Shown piece after piece: positions 37,567 through 45,484 of a DNA stretch of 64,000 nt (the first letter of the stretch is position 1; every line of letters starts with the position of its first letter). Below the pieces are notes generated by a model, which had not been told where the DNA came from, did not search any database, and saw only the letters and a program-made list of their open reading frames with translations. The DNA is taken from assembly GCF_900100155.1 (NCBI RefSeq), contig NZ_FMTP01000002.1, positions 124,001 to 188,000 of the forward strand. Reading direction: 5' to 3'. Both the position numbers and the translations under genes were made by a program. Source of the DNA: Ancylobacter rudongensis (GTDB lineage Bacteria; Pseudomonadota; Alphaproteobacteria; Rhizobiales; Xanthobacteraceae).

Positions 37567-38663
37567 GGCAGAGCCTCCCGGTTTCGTCCGCTGGCCGCGT
37601 CGAAGACCAGCAGCCGCGTCTCGTCTATACCCAGAGTCACACGGTCGCCCGCCCGCCAGGGCGCGGGGCCGGGGATCTCGGCAACGAGCTTCACTGCGCC
37701 TTCCCCCGCCTCCGCGAGGGCGACGGTGAGAATGTCGGCATCGCCGCGCGGCTCGCGATAGACGATGGTGCCGCGCGCCTCCCCCGCCGCGTCTGGCCCG
37801 CGCACCGCAATGTTCTCCGGACGGATGCCGGCAATGATGGCGGTTCCGCCAGAAGGCAGCGTGCCGAGCCGCGCCGGACCGAGCCGCGCGTTCCAACCCT
37901 TGCCGATCACGCGGCCGGCTTCGGCAAGAGTCGCCTCCATCAGGTTCATTGGCGGCTCGCCGATGAAATTGGCGACGAAGAGATTGGCCGGGCGCTCATA
38001 GAGGTCCTGCGGCGCCCCCACCTGCTGGAGCACGCCATGGTTCATCACCGCCACCCGGTCGGCCATGGCGATGGCCTCAGTCTGGTCATGAGTGACCAGG
38101 ATGGACGTCACTTGCCGCAGCTTCTGCAGCCGCTTGATCTCGGCACGCAGCTGCACCTTCTGGTCGGCATCGAGATGGGAAAGCGGTTCGTCGAACAGGA
38201 TCACGTCAGGATCGCGCACCAGAGCCCGACCGATCGCCACGCGTTGCTGGGCGCCGCCGGAAAGGCCGCGCACGTCCTGTTCCGCCATCTGCCGCAACCC
38301 GAGGAGTTGCAGCACCTCGCCGATGCGCTGCGCCGCCGGCTGGCCGGTGATGCCGCGCACCTTCAGCGGGAAGGCGACATTCTCCCACACCGTCATGCGG
38401 GGGTAGAGGGCATAGTCCTCGAACACCATGGCGATGTTGCGCGCCCCGGGCGCAAGGCGCGACACCGGCCGTTCGCCGAAATAAATCTCGCCCGCCGAGA
38501 CGGCCTCAATGCCCGCCGCCATCTTTAGCGTCGTGCTCTTGCCACAGCCCGAGGGGCCGAGCAGCGCCAGCATTTCTCCCGACGCGCAGGCTAGGTCCAG
38601 CTGACTGACCGCAGCGACCTCGCCGTAGCGCTTGGAAACGGAGACAAAGGCTATGGACGACAT
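37563..38663 (-). CDS. MalK-type ABC ATPase (first of two)
   Basis: The 366-residue ATPase has Walker A GPSGCGKST near residue 36, signature LSGGAQQRVAIGRAL, Walker B VILFDEPLSHLD and the switch histidine in VTHDQTEA. A TOBE-type C-terminal domain follows. It is the first gene of the leftward operon 38663-30263. Having two distinct MalK-type subunits suggests a heterodimeric motor, as in GlpST. Confidence 0.88.
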   Translation of the reverse strand: MSSIAFVSVSKRYGEVAAVSQLDLACASGEMLALLGPSGCGKSTTLKMAAGIEAVSAGEIYFGERPVSRLAPGARNIAMVFEDYALYPRMTVWENVAFPLKVRGITGQPAAQRIGEVLQLLGLRQMAEQDVRGLSGGAQQRVAIGRALVRDPDVILFDEPLSHLDADQKVQLRAEIKRLQKLRQVTSILVTHDQTEAIAMADRVAVMNHGVLQQVGAPQDLYERPANLFVANFIGEPPMNLMEATLAEAGRVIGKGWNARLGPARLGTLPSGGTAIIAGIRPENIAVRGPDAAGEARGTIVYREPRGDADILTVALAEAGEGAVKLVAEIPGPAPWRAGDRVTLGIDETRLLVFDAASGRNREALP

Positions 38664-38810
38664 CCGGCACTCCAGGGCTATGCCGATGATCCATCCAAGT
38701 TCTGTGCCAAAGTGTGCTGGTTTATAGAAACTCAGGATAACTGGGTTCGACAGGAGCCTCTCCTATCGCGTCTGCACAAAACGTCGCCTCGTCTATCGAG
38801 GCTGCACCGA
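38664..38810. promoter_or_regulatory. Control region of the Mal-type operon with tandem 15-bp repeats
   Basis: CTATCGCGTCTGCAC (38763-38777) and CTATCGAGGCTGCAC (38793-38807) are direct repeats with 13 of 15 matches, exactly 30 bp apart, i.e. on the same DNA face. They lie about 100-145 bp upstream of the operon start and look like binding sites for an unknown regulator. No LacI or DeoR gene is adjacent. Confidence 0.35.
38786..38802 (-). terminator. Hairpin after cofC
   Basis: On the leftward strand, 8 bp after the cofC stop, GCCTCG pairs with CGAGGC across a 5-nt loop, followed by GACGTTTTG. The stem is short and the T-run weak, so it is a tentative terminator of the F420 operon. It overlaps one of the tandem repeats. 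Confidence 0.35.
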
Positions 38811-39476
38811 TTATGAGCAGTGCCCGGATGCGAGCAGTCGGGCGGTATGGGAGCCGGGCCGAAGGTCCGTCAGCCGGCGCACCTCGTCCGGCGTGTCGAT
38901 ATCGCGCGCGAAACCGGGAAAGCGTGCAGACTCATGCACCTGCGGCACGATGCCGAGTGCCTCCGCGCCGGCCTGGTGCCGGGCGAAGCTCCCAGGCCCG
39001 AAGGCAAAGCCCATCGCCTGTGGCGGGGACAGTAGGAGGGCATTGGTGCCGTCCCCATCCTGCGACGCAATGAGGCTTGCCGCCCTGCCGGAACCGTGGC
39101 TGGAAATGAGCGCGTCGATCTCGCCCGCTGTGACGGCCGGCAGGTCGCCGGGCAGCACCAGCAGGCCGGCGGCGCCTTCCGCGCCGAACCGGGCTGCCGC
39201 CTCCGACGCCGCAGGGTTAAGGCCGCGCACCTCGCTCTCGATCAGCCAGCGGCCGCCACGGTCCCGCGCCAACCGGCCGGCCTGCGGATCTGCGGTGATC
39301 ACGGCAAAACCGGCCAGCCCCCGCGCCTCCCGCAGCGCCGCGAGCACGTCGCACAGCATGGCGCGCACCAGTTCCTGGCGGAAGATGGGCGTGAAGGCGC
39401 TGGCGAGCCGCTGCTTGGCGAGACCGAACGGCTTCACCGGCACCACCGCCCAGATGCCACCCGTCTTTGCGTTCAT
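38811..39476 (-). CDS. cofC: CofC-type guanylyltransferase of coenzyme F420 synthesis (FbiD)
   Basis: The 221-residue protein has the nucleotidyltransferase start WAVVPVKPFGLAKQRLA and LVLPGDLPAVTAGEIDAL, which match CofC/FbiD. These enzymes activate 2-phospholactate, phosphoenolpyruvate or 3-phosphoglycerate with GTP. Which of these is used here cannot be read from the sequence. The ATG at 39476 overlaps the cofD stop by 4 bp. It is last in the fgd-cofE-cofD-cofC operon. Confidence 0.85.
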   Translation of the reverse strand: MNAKTGGIWAVVPVKPFGLAKQRLASAFTPIFRQELVRAMLCDVLAALREARGLAGFAVITADPQAGRLARDRGGRWLIESEVRGLNPAASEAAARFGAEGAAGLLVLPGDLPAVTAGEIDALISSHGSGRAASLIASQDGDGTNALLLSPPQAMGFAFGPGSFARHQAGAEALGIVPQVHESARFPGFARDIDTPDEVRRLTDLRPGSHTARLLASGHCS

Positions 39477-40420
39477 GCAAGTCGCGCCGCCAGGCCGTCG
39501 GCAAGGCCGAGCACGAAACGGGCAAGGCGTTGCTTGTCGTCGAGGCTGCGCATCAGCGTCGGGGTCGTCGCAACTTGCACTCCCGCGATCGCGAGACTGG
39601 CATCCGCCTCGTCGACCACGAAGGCGTCGATCAGCCCGGCATAGTGGCGCGCCACAGTCGCCGCGCTGGGTTCCAGCCCCAGCTCGGCCATCATCTTCGC
39701 CGTCGGGCCCTTCACCGCCTGCCCGGCGATGATCGGCGAGACGGCGATCACAGGCGCGGCGCACCCGGCCAGCGCCGCCCGCATCCCGGGCACGGCGAGA
39801 ATGGGATCGACGCTGAGATAGGGGTTGGACGGGCACAGGATAACGGCCCGCAGGGCCGGATCGGCCAACGCCGCCGCCGCCTCCGGCGCCATCCTTGCCG
39901 TGTCCGCCCCGGCGAAATCGAGCCCGATCACCCGTGGCTCGCAGCGCCGGCGGACGAAATAATGCTGGAAATCCAGCCAGCCCTCATCGGTCTGCACCCG
40001 GGTGGCGACCGGCTCGTCGGTCATCGGCACGATCCGCGCGCCGATGCCGAGCCGGCGCCTCAGCCCCTCCGTCACCTGCGAGAGCGTCTCGCCCGCCGCC
40101 AGGCGCCGCGTGCGTTCGACATGGATGGCGAGATCGCCGTCGCCGAGCTGGAACCAGGTCTCGCCGCCCAACTCCGCCAGCGCGCGCATGAAGGTCCAGC
40201 TCTCGTCGCGTCGCCCCCAGCCCTTCACCGGGTCGTCGAGCCCGGCCAGCGTGTAGAGCAGCGTGTCGATATCGGGCGAGATGTGCAGGCCGAGATGGCG
40301 GAAATCGTCGCCCGTATTGGCGATGATGGTCAGCTCCCCCGGCGCCAGCACGCGGTCAAGGCCCAGCGCCAGCTTGGCACCGCCAATGCCGCCGGAAAGC
40401 GCGATCACCTGCCCGCTCAT
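39473..40420 (-). CDS. cofD: CofD-type phospholactate/phosphoenolpyruvyl transferase of F420 synthesis (FbiA)
   Basis: The 315-residue protein starts IALSGGIGGAKLALGLDRVL and contains NTGDDFRHLGLHISPDIDTLLYTLA, the CofD/FbiA signatures. It transfers the phospho-acyl moiety from the CofC product to FO, giving F420-0 or a dehydro form. The start overlaps the cofE stop by 4 bp. FO is supplied by fbiC in a different operon 20 kb away. Confidence 0.9.
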   Translation of the reverse strand: MSGQVIALSGGIGGAKLALGLDRVLAPGELTIIANTGDDFRHLGLHISPDIDTLLYTLAGLDDPVKGWGRRDESWTFMRALAELGGETWFQLGDGDLAIHVERTRRLAAGETLSQVTEGLRRRLGIGARIVPMTDEPVATRVQTDEGWLDFQHYFVRRRCEPRVIGLDFAGADTARMAPEAAAALADPALRAVILCPSNPYLSVDPILAVPGMRAALAGCAAPVIAVSPIIAGQAVKGPTAKMMAELGLEPSAATVARHYAGLIDAFVVDEADASLAIAGVQVATTPTLMRSLDDKQRLARFVLGLADGLAARLA

Positions 40421-41190
40421 CGGAAAAGATCCTCGGTTTCGGGCCGCAGAAGCGCCGCCGCGGGGTTCGGCGGCGCGCGCCAGGTGAGGCCGCGCAGCAG
40501 CACGACCGGCCGCCCCTCATCCGCCGGCCCCATCAGCAGCGAGGCGGCGGCGGCGATCTCGTCGGCATGGCCGATCTGGGTAATCTGAAGGGCCCGGCCG
40601 AACAAATCCGGGTCGCCGCGCCGGTCGATCAGCGCCGGCAGGCCGGCCGCGCCTATGGCGGTTCCCGTCGTGCCGCGCCGCCAGGGCCGGCCGAAACTGT
40701 CGTTGATCACCACGCCGACCGTCGCCCCGCTCGCCTGATAAAGCCGCGCCCGCAGGCTTTCCGCGCTGGCGTCCGGGTCCTGCGGCAGCAGCAGCGCCAT
40801 TTCCCGGCCACCGGCGTCGATATTAGACTGGTCGATGCCGGCATTGGCCATGATCAGCCCGAGGCGGTGCTCGACGATCAGCACATGCGGCCGGGCGCGG
40901 ACCACGCGGCGGCTTTCGCGCAGCACCAGCTCGACCAGACGCGGGTCTTTAAGCACCTGGCCGGCCAGCGTTTTTGCTTCGCCGGAAGGCGTGACCGTGG
41001 CGAGGTCAACGAGCCTCCCCTCGGCCTTGGAGACGACCTTCTGCGCCAGCACGACCACATCGCCGTCCTGGAACTCCACGCCGGCCCGCGCGGCCCCCTC
41101 GACGACCAACCGGCAGAGGTCATCCCCTTGGTCGACAAGGGGAAAGCCCGGCAGCGCGATCAGTTCGAGGCGGGCGGACGCTGTCGCCAT
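40417..41190 (-). CDS. cofE: CofE-type F420-0:gamma-glutamyl ligase, single domain
   Basis: The 257-residue protein matches Cof[33 protein letters not shown] and [22 protein letters not shown]. It adds glutamates to F420-0. The mycobacterial FbiB carries an extra nitroreductase-like domain that reduces dehydro-F420-0; that domain is absent here (257 versus about 450 residues). Either the reductase is elsewhere or the precursor is not phosphoenolpyruvate. It starts 4 bp after the fgd stop region. Confidence 0.9.
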   Translation of the reverse strand: MATASARLELIALPGFPLVDQGDDLCRLVVEGAARAGVEFQDGDVVVLAQKVVSKAEGRLVDLATVTPSGEAKTLAGQVLKDPRLVELVLRESRRVVRARPHVLIVEHRLGLIMANAGIDQSNIDAGGREMALLLPQDPDASAESLRARLYQASGATVGVVINDSFGRPWRRGTTGTAIGAAGLPALIDRRGDPDLFGRALQITQIGHADEIAAAASLLMGPADEGRPVVLLRGLTWRAPPNPAAALLRPETEDLFR

Positions 41191-41193
41191 GGC

Positions 41194-42195
41194 TCAGCCG
41201 AAGGCCGCGCGCAGCTTGGGCAGCACGGCGCTGGAATAGAGGCGCAAGAACCGCTCCTGGTCCTCGCCGGGGGCGTGGAACACGAGATGGCGGAAGCCGA
41301 GTTCGACATAGGGGCGAATGCGCTCGACATGCTCGTCGGCATCGTCGGAGACGATCCAGCGGCTGGCCGCCCTTTCGGCGGGGAGCGCATCGGCGAGGCG
41401 CTCCATCTCCAGCGGGTCGCCGATCGAGTGTTTCTCTTCCGGCGACAGCGCCAGCGCCGCCCAGTTCCGCGTGTCTTCCAGCGCCCGCGCCTTGTCGGTG
41501 TCGAAGGAGACCTTCATCTCGATCATCTGGTCATAGTCCCTGGCCCGCCCGGCCTCCTCCAGCCCGGCGGCGACGTTGGGCAGCAGCGTGTCGCGGTATA
41601 GATCCCAGGATTTTCCGCTGGTGCAGATGAAGCCGTCGCCGGCACGACCGGCAAACTTCGCCACCATCGGACCGGCGCCGGCAATGTAGATCGGCACCGG
41701 CTGTTCCGGCTTGTCATAAATGGTGGCGCGCTCGGTTTTGTAGAACGCGCCTTCAAAACTCACTCTTTCCTCGCTCCAGAGCTGGCGGATAAGGCGTACC
41801 GCCTCGCGCAGGCGGGCGAAACGCTCCTTCATCTCCGGCCAGGGCGCTCCGGTGGCGGGCACCTCGTTCAGCGACTCGCCCGAGCCGACGCCCAGAATGA
41901 CGCGCCCGGGGTAAAGCTGACCCAGCGTGCCGAAGGCCTGGGCGACCATGGAGGGGTGGTGGCGGAAGGTGGGGGTGAGCACGCTGGTGCCCATGACGAT
42001 GCGCGAGGTCGAGGCCCCCAGCGCGCCGAGCCAGGCAATGGCCGAGGGGGCATGGCCGCCGGTGTGGCGCCAGGGCTGGAAATGATCGCTGACGAACACG
42101 GAATCGAAGCCGCAGCGCTCCGCCAGAACGGCATAGTCGAGCAATTTGCGCGCGTCGAACTGTTCCGCCGACGCCTTGTAGCCGAGCCTGAGCAT
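41194..42195 (-). CDS. fgd: F420-dependent glucose-6-phosphate dehydrogenase (Fgd) orthologue
   Basis: The 333-residue LLM-class protein is strikingly similar to mycobacterial FGD1 along its length: [45 protein letters not shown] and [13 protein letters not shown]. The catalytic and F420-contact residues D37, H38, W42 and E107 and the phosphate-binding K195, K255 and R279 are all kept (FGD1 H40, W44, E109, K198, K259, R283). It should reduce F420 with glucose 6-phosphate. It is the first gene of the fgd-cofE-cofD-cofC operon, downstream of a perfect dyad at 42232-42255. Other hexose phosphates cannot be excluded. Confidence 0.88.
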   Translation of the reverse strand: MLRLGYKASAEQFDARKLLDYAVLAERCGFDSVFVSDHFQPWRHTGGHAPSAIAWLGALGASTSRIVMGTSVLTPTFRHHPSMVAQAFGTLGQLYPGRVILGVGSGESLNEVPATGAPWPEMKERFARLREAVRLIRQLWSEERVSFEGAFYKTERATIYDKPEQPVPIYIAGAGPMVAKFAGRAGDGFICTSGKSWDLYRDTLLPNVAAGLEEAGRARDYDQMIEMKVSFDTDKARALEDTRNWAALALSPEEKHSIGDPLEMERLADALPAERAASRWIVSDDADEHVERIRPYVELGFRHLVFHAPGEDQERFLRLYSSAVLPKLRAAFG

Positions 42196-42231
42196 GATCC
42201 CTCCTGCCGTCGAGAGGGAGGATCATAGAGT

Positions 42232-42255
42232 CATATTGTAGTGCAGCACAATATG
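42232..42255. promoter_or_regulatory. Perfect inverted repeat in the fgd-cofEDC promoter
   Basis: CATATTGT (42232-42239) and ACAATATG (42248-42255) are exact inverted repeats 8 bp apart, 37 bp upstream of fgd, in an AT-rich 94-bp gap. A second small palindrome (GTGC-A-GCAC) lies between the arms. This is a strong candidate operator for control of F420 synthesis and reduction. The binding protein is unknown. Confidence 0.55.
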
Positions 42256-42289
42256 TTAAATTATCTTTCTAAAACAATGAACTGACTTT

Positions 42290-42742
42290 TCATTTTCTCC
42301 GTATATGCCCGATCAGCGCCTCGACGGCGACGCCATAGCCGGAGGGGCCCAGCCCGATGATGCAGCCCATCACCGCGGCCGTCAGGGGGGCGTGGTGGCG
42401 GAAGGGCTCGCGCTGGAACACGTTGCTCACATGCACCTGGATCGCCGGCTTTCCGACGGCCGCGAGGGCGTCGAGCAGGGCGATCGAGGTGTAGGACAGG
42501 CTGCCGGCATTGATGACGATGCCGTCCGCCTTTGTGCGTGCCTCCTGGATCCAGTCGACCAGCACGCCCTCATGGTTCGACTGGCGGAAATCCACTGTTG
42601 CGCCAAGGGCCTGCGCCCGCGCCCGGCAGTCCTGCGCGATATCCTCAAGGGTCAGGCTGCCATAGGGGCCCGTGGGGTCGAGGCCGTAGAGATTGGTGTT
42701 GGCACCGCTGAGGACGAGCAGGCGGACGGGCGGCAGGCTCAT
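42290..42742 (-). CDS. Type II 3-dehydroquinate dehydratase-like protein (AroQ family)
   Basis: The 150-residue length is typical of AroQ. Signatures are LVLSGANTNLYG near the start, FRQSNHEGVLVDWIQEA, VHVSNVFQREPFRHHA and IGLGPSGYGVAVEAL. The usual INPAAYTHTS stretch reads INAGSLSYTS, so it may be a catabolic or divergent paralogue. I use the ATG at 42742 because it fits the family start; an ATG at 42784 overlapping the GST stop is an alternative. It lies upstream of the fgd operon on the same strand. Confidence 0.7.
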   Translation of the reverse strand: MSLPPVRLLVLSGANTNLYGLDPTGPYGSLTLEDIAQDCRARAQALGATVDFRQSNHEGVLVDWIQEARTKADGIVINAGSLSYTSIALLDALAAVGKPAIQVHVSNVFQREPFRHHAPLTAAVMGCIIGLGPSGYGVAVEALIGHIRRK

Positions 42743-42767
42743 GATATCCAACGCTTTTTCGAGAGGA

Positions 42768-43394
42768 TCAGGCCACGCGCTCATGCGGGCGGGTGCCGGC
42801 CATGGAAGGGCGGGCGTCGAAGCCGGCGAACCACTCCGCCGCCGCCGGACGGCCCTGCCGCCATTGCAAATCCGCATAGCGGAAGTCGAGATAGCCGAGC
42901 GCGCAGCCAAGGGTAATCAGGCCGATGTGGTGGAGTGTCGGGCCGATCAGGCCGGTGTGAACAGCCTGCTCGATCACGTCGAGCCCGCCCACGATCTTGG
43001 CCATCTGCGCCTGCGACCAGTCCGGCCAGCGCAGCTGCGCCGGGCGCATCACGCTCTCATAGCGCAGGCCGACGGCGGCATCGAGCAGGCCGTCGCCGAG
43101 CGCCTGCATTGTCAGCGCCGGCCAGCGCGCCGGGCCGGTGGGGAAGATCGCGGTGTCGCCGGCGCGGGCCGCGAGATACTCGCAGATGACGGCGCTGTCA
43201 TAGAGCGCGGTGCCGTCGTCCAGCAGCAGCGCCGGGATCTTGCCAAGCGGGTTCAGGCTCGTCAGCGCCGGGTCGCGCGTGAGCGGGCTGGCGGCGCTGA
43301 AGACGATCTCGATACGGTCGGCGAGGCCGGTCTCGTGCGCGACGACCATGACCTTGCGCACAAAAGGCGATGTGGGAGCGTGCAGCAGTTTCAC
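42768..43394 (-). CDS. Glutathione S-transferase family protein
   Basis: The 208-residue protein begins MKLLHAPTSPFVRKVMVVAHE, a thioredoxin-like GST N-domain, with NPLGKIPALLLDDGTALYDSAVICEYLA around 47-74. A helical C-domain follows. The start is a GTG at 43394 overlapping the stop of the truncated GlcG/HbpS gene by 4 bp (GTGA). Its substrate is unknown; it may detoxify electrophiles. Confidence 0.82.
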   Translation of the reverse strand: MKLLHAPTSPFVRKVMVVAHETGLADRIEIVFSAASPLTRDPALTSLNPLGKIPALLLDDGTALYDSAVICEYLAARAGDTAIFPTGPARWPALTMQALGDGLLDAAVGLRYESVMRPAQLRWPDWSQAQMAKIVGGLDVIEQAVHTGLIGPTLHHIGLITLGCALGYLDFRYADLQWRQGRPAAAEWFAGFDARPSMAGTRPHERVA

Positions 43395-43753
43395 GGGATC
43401 TGGTCCTCCGCGCCGATGGCGGCCAAAGCGGCGCGGGCCACTTCGACATCCTCCGCCCCCTTGCCCGAGCCGACCCCGATGCCGCCGACGCAGACGCCGT
43501 CGATGACGATGGGCAGGCCGCCTTCCAGATTGGTCAGCCGCTGGCCGGCGGCGAGCGAGAGCTTGATCTCGTCGGCCGGGTTCAGCCGCGAGGAAGGCTG
43601 GCGGTGCGAGGCGGAGCCGGCGCGCGTCAGTTCGGCCTGGACAGGATGATGGCGGCACGCATGCACGACTTTGCCGATTTCGGCCCCGACCGTTTCGCCC
43701 TCTCGGGCTGCCTCACGCCCCGCGCTTCCGCCGCATGAGCACAGGCCAGCCAC
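43391..43753 (-). pseudogene. GlcG/HbpS-family protein, 5'-truncated remnant
   Basis: The C-terminal half is recognisable: LNPADEIKLSLAAGQRLTNLEGGLPIVIDGVCVGGIGVGSGKGAEDVEVARAALAAI region, matching the end of GlcG/HbpS (DUF336) proteins. The normal N-terminal half (about 60 residues of SLADARRIAEAA type) is missing. In its place is a low-identity stretch that overlaps the start of the divergent FAD/NAD-binding gene. It looks like a gene broken near 43640. A 120-residue reading from 43753 exists, but the first 55 residues resemble nothing. Confidence 0.6.
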
Positions 43754-45177
43754 CCGCCGATCGCGTGCCGGTGGCGATCATCGGCGGCGGCTTTTCCGGC
43801 GCCGCTGTCGCCTGGCACCTGCTGCGCCTGCGCCCGGCGCTGGCGCGGGTCGTCGTCATCGAGCCGCGCACCGAGCTCGGCCGGGGTATGGCCTATTCCG
43901 CCGCCGACCCCAGCCACCGCATCAATGTGCCGGCGACGCGGATGTCGCTGATCCCGGACCAGCCGACCCATTTCAACGACTGGCTGGAAGCCTCCGGCGC
44001 GCTCGACGCCGACCCGGCGGCGCGGCGCAGCGAGGGGCGCAATTTCCCCGCCCGCGCGGTGTTCGGCGCCTATGTCGCGGAGCAACTGGCCGCGCTCGGC
44101 CCGCGCGTCACCCATGTCGCCGCCGCCGCCGAGGCGGTGGAGGCGCACGGCGACGGCTACCGCATCCGCACCGGCGACGGCGCGGTCATCGAGGCCGGCC
44201 TCGTCGCGCTGGCAGTGGCGCATGCGCCGCCAAGCCCGCCCTCCGCCCTCGCCCGCGTGCTGGCTGGCCATCCCCGCTTCGTGCCCGACCCCTGGCAGGC
44301 AGGCGCGCTGGCCGCCGTGCGGCCGGACGACCGGGTGCTGATCGTCGGCACCGGGCTCACCATGGCCGATATCGTGGCGAGTCTCGAACGGCTCGGCCAT
44401 CGCGGGGAGATCGTCGCGCTCTCGCGCCGGGGCCTGCGCTCGCGGGGCCATCCGGCGCTGGTGCACGAGCCGTTCGGCGACTTCGCCACCGACCCGACCC
44501 GCACGGCAGGCGAGTTGGTGCGCCGCATCCGCGCCAGCGTGAGGGAGGCGGAACAGGCGGGCCAAAGCTGGCACTGCGTGCTCGACCAGGTGCGGCTGCA
44601 GGGCAGCACCATCTGGAACGCGCTGCCGCCGCCTGAGCGCGCCCGGCTGCTGCGGCATCTGCGCCCGTTCTGGGACGTGCACCGCTTCCGCATCGCCCCG
44701 CAGGTGGAAGAGGTGCTCGACCGGCGGATCACAGAGGGCACGCTCGCTCTGCGCGCGGCCTCGCTGCGCGAGGTGACGCTCAGTGACGACGCCATCCATG
44801 TCACCCTGCGCGCGCGCCGCACCGGCGAGGTGACGCAGGCCGCGTTCGACGCCGTCATCACCGCCACCGGCCCGGCGCATGGGCGGGTCTTCGCCGACAA
44901 CCCGGTGCTGGCGTCGCTGGAGCGCGCCGGCCTCGCCCGGCCGGACACGCTGCGTCTCGGCATCGAGGTGGCGGCGGACGGGCGGGCCATCGGCGCGGCG
45001 GGCGTGCCGACGCCCGGGCTCTATGTCGCCGGCCCGCTGGCGCGCGGCACGGTGGGCGAGCTGATGGGCCTGCCAGATGTCACCAACTACGCCATCCGCA
45101 TCGCCGAGCAGCTGGCGGCGCGACTGGACGCCAGCTGCGATTTGGACGCGACAGCAGGGCCTTACGCCTCCGCGTGA
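43735..45177 (+). CDS. FAD/NAD(P)-binding protein (NAD_binding_9 family)
   Basis: The 480-residue protein has an N-terminal Rossmann motif VAIIGGGFSGAAVAWHLL (near residue 13) and a later VLIVGTGLTMADIVASL near 201. The family-typical SHRINVPATRMSLIPDQPTHFNDWL segment is at about 61-83. It is a flavoprotein oxidoreductase of unknown substrate. It is independent of the neighbouring catabolic clusters and overlaps the broken GlcG gene at its 5' end. Confidence 0.75.
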   Translation: MSTGQPPADRVPVAIIGGGFSGAAVAWHLLRLRPALARVVVIEPRTELGRGMAYSAADPSHRINVPATRMSLIPDQPTHFNDWLEASGALDADPAARRSEGRNFPARAVFGAYVAEQLAALGPRVTHVAAAAEAVEAHGDGYRIRTGDGAVIEAGLVALAVAHAPPSPPSALARVLAGHPRFVPDPWQAGALAAVRPDDRVLIVGTGLTMADIVASLERLGHRGEIVALSRRGLRSRGHPALVHEPFGDFATDPTRTAGELVRRIRASVREAEQAGQSWHCVLDQVRLQGSTIWNALPPPERARLLRHLRPFWDVHRFRIAPQVEEVLDRRITEGTLALRAASLREVTLSDDAIHVTLRARRTGEVTQAAFDAVITATGPAHGRVFADNPVLASLERAGLARPDTLRLGIEVAADGRAIGAAGVPTPGLYVAGPLARGTVGELMGLPDVTNYAIRIAEQLAARLDASCDLDATAGPYASA

Positions 45178-45484
45178 GGCGCCTGGCATAAGCGCTCCGG
45201 GCCGCGCGCTCACCGGCCCCTGTGTCGTCTCGCCTCCGCGGAGCGAGGACGCCCGCCCCTCGCCGCGCGCCGGAAGGACGCACGCCATAGGCGCTTCCCA
45301 TCGTACCGGCAGCGGGTGGGGAAAGCGCGCGCACGGCCTTGTCTCGCCGTCTCAACTGGTATAATGACTATATCAAGATACGAGTGAGCACAGACTCACC
45401 GGATGAGGAAACGCATGGAAGGCTGAGGCGGCGGCGCAGACTTGCGCGGCGGATCGGTTTTGCGTGCCGAGCCAGGAGTGCCGC
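45178..45484. promoter_or_regulatory. Promoter/operator region of the apionate operon, with a shared 15-bp element
   Basis: The 307-bp gap contains CAACTGGTATAATGA (45353-45367), identical on the opposite strand at 59436-59450 in front of the Rbs-type operon. TATAAT within it (45360-45365) is a consensus -10 box; CTTGTC 16 bp upstream is a weak -35. TGGTATA and TATATCA with 5 bp between form an imperfect dyad, as for GntR/FadR operators. The rest is GC-rich and shows no gene; a CGCCTC/GAGGCG hairpin sits at the stop of the preceding gene (45165-45181). Confidence 0.55.

Noticed and set aside
38695..38712. A sigma-54 promoter (TGGCAC-N5-TTGG on the leftward strand) for the Mal-type operon
   Set aside because: The invariant GC of the -12 element is GG here, and no sigma-54 activator is nearby.
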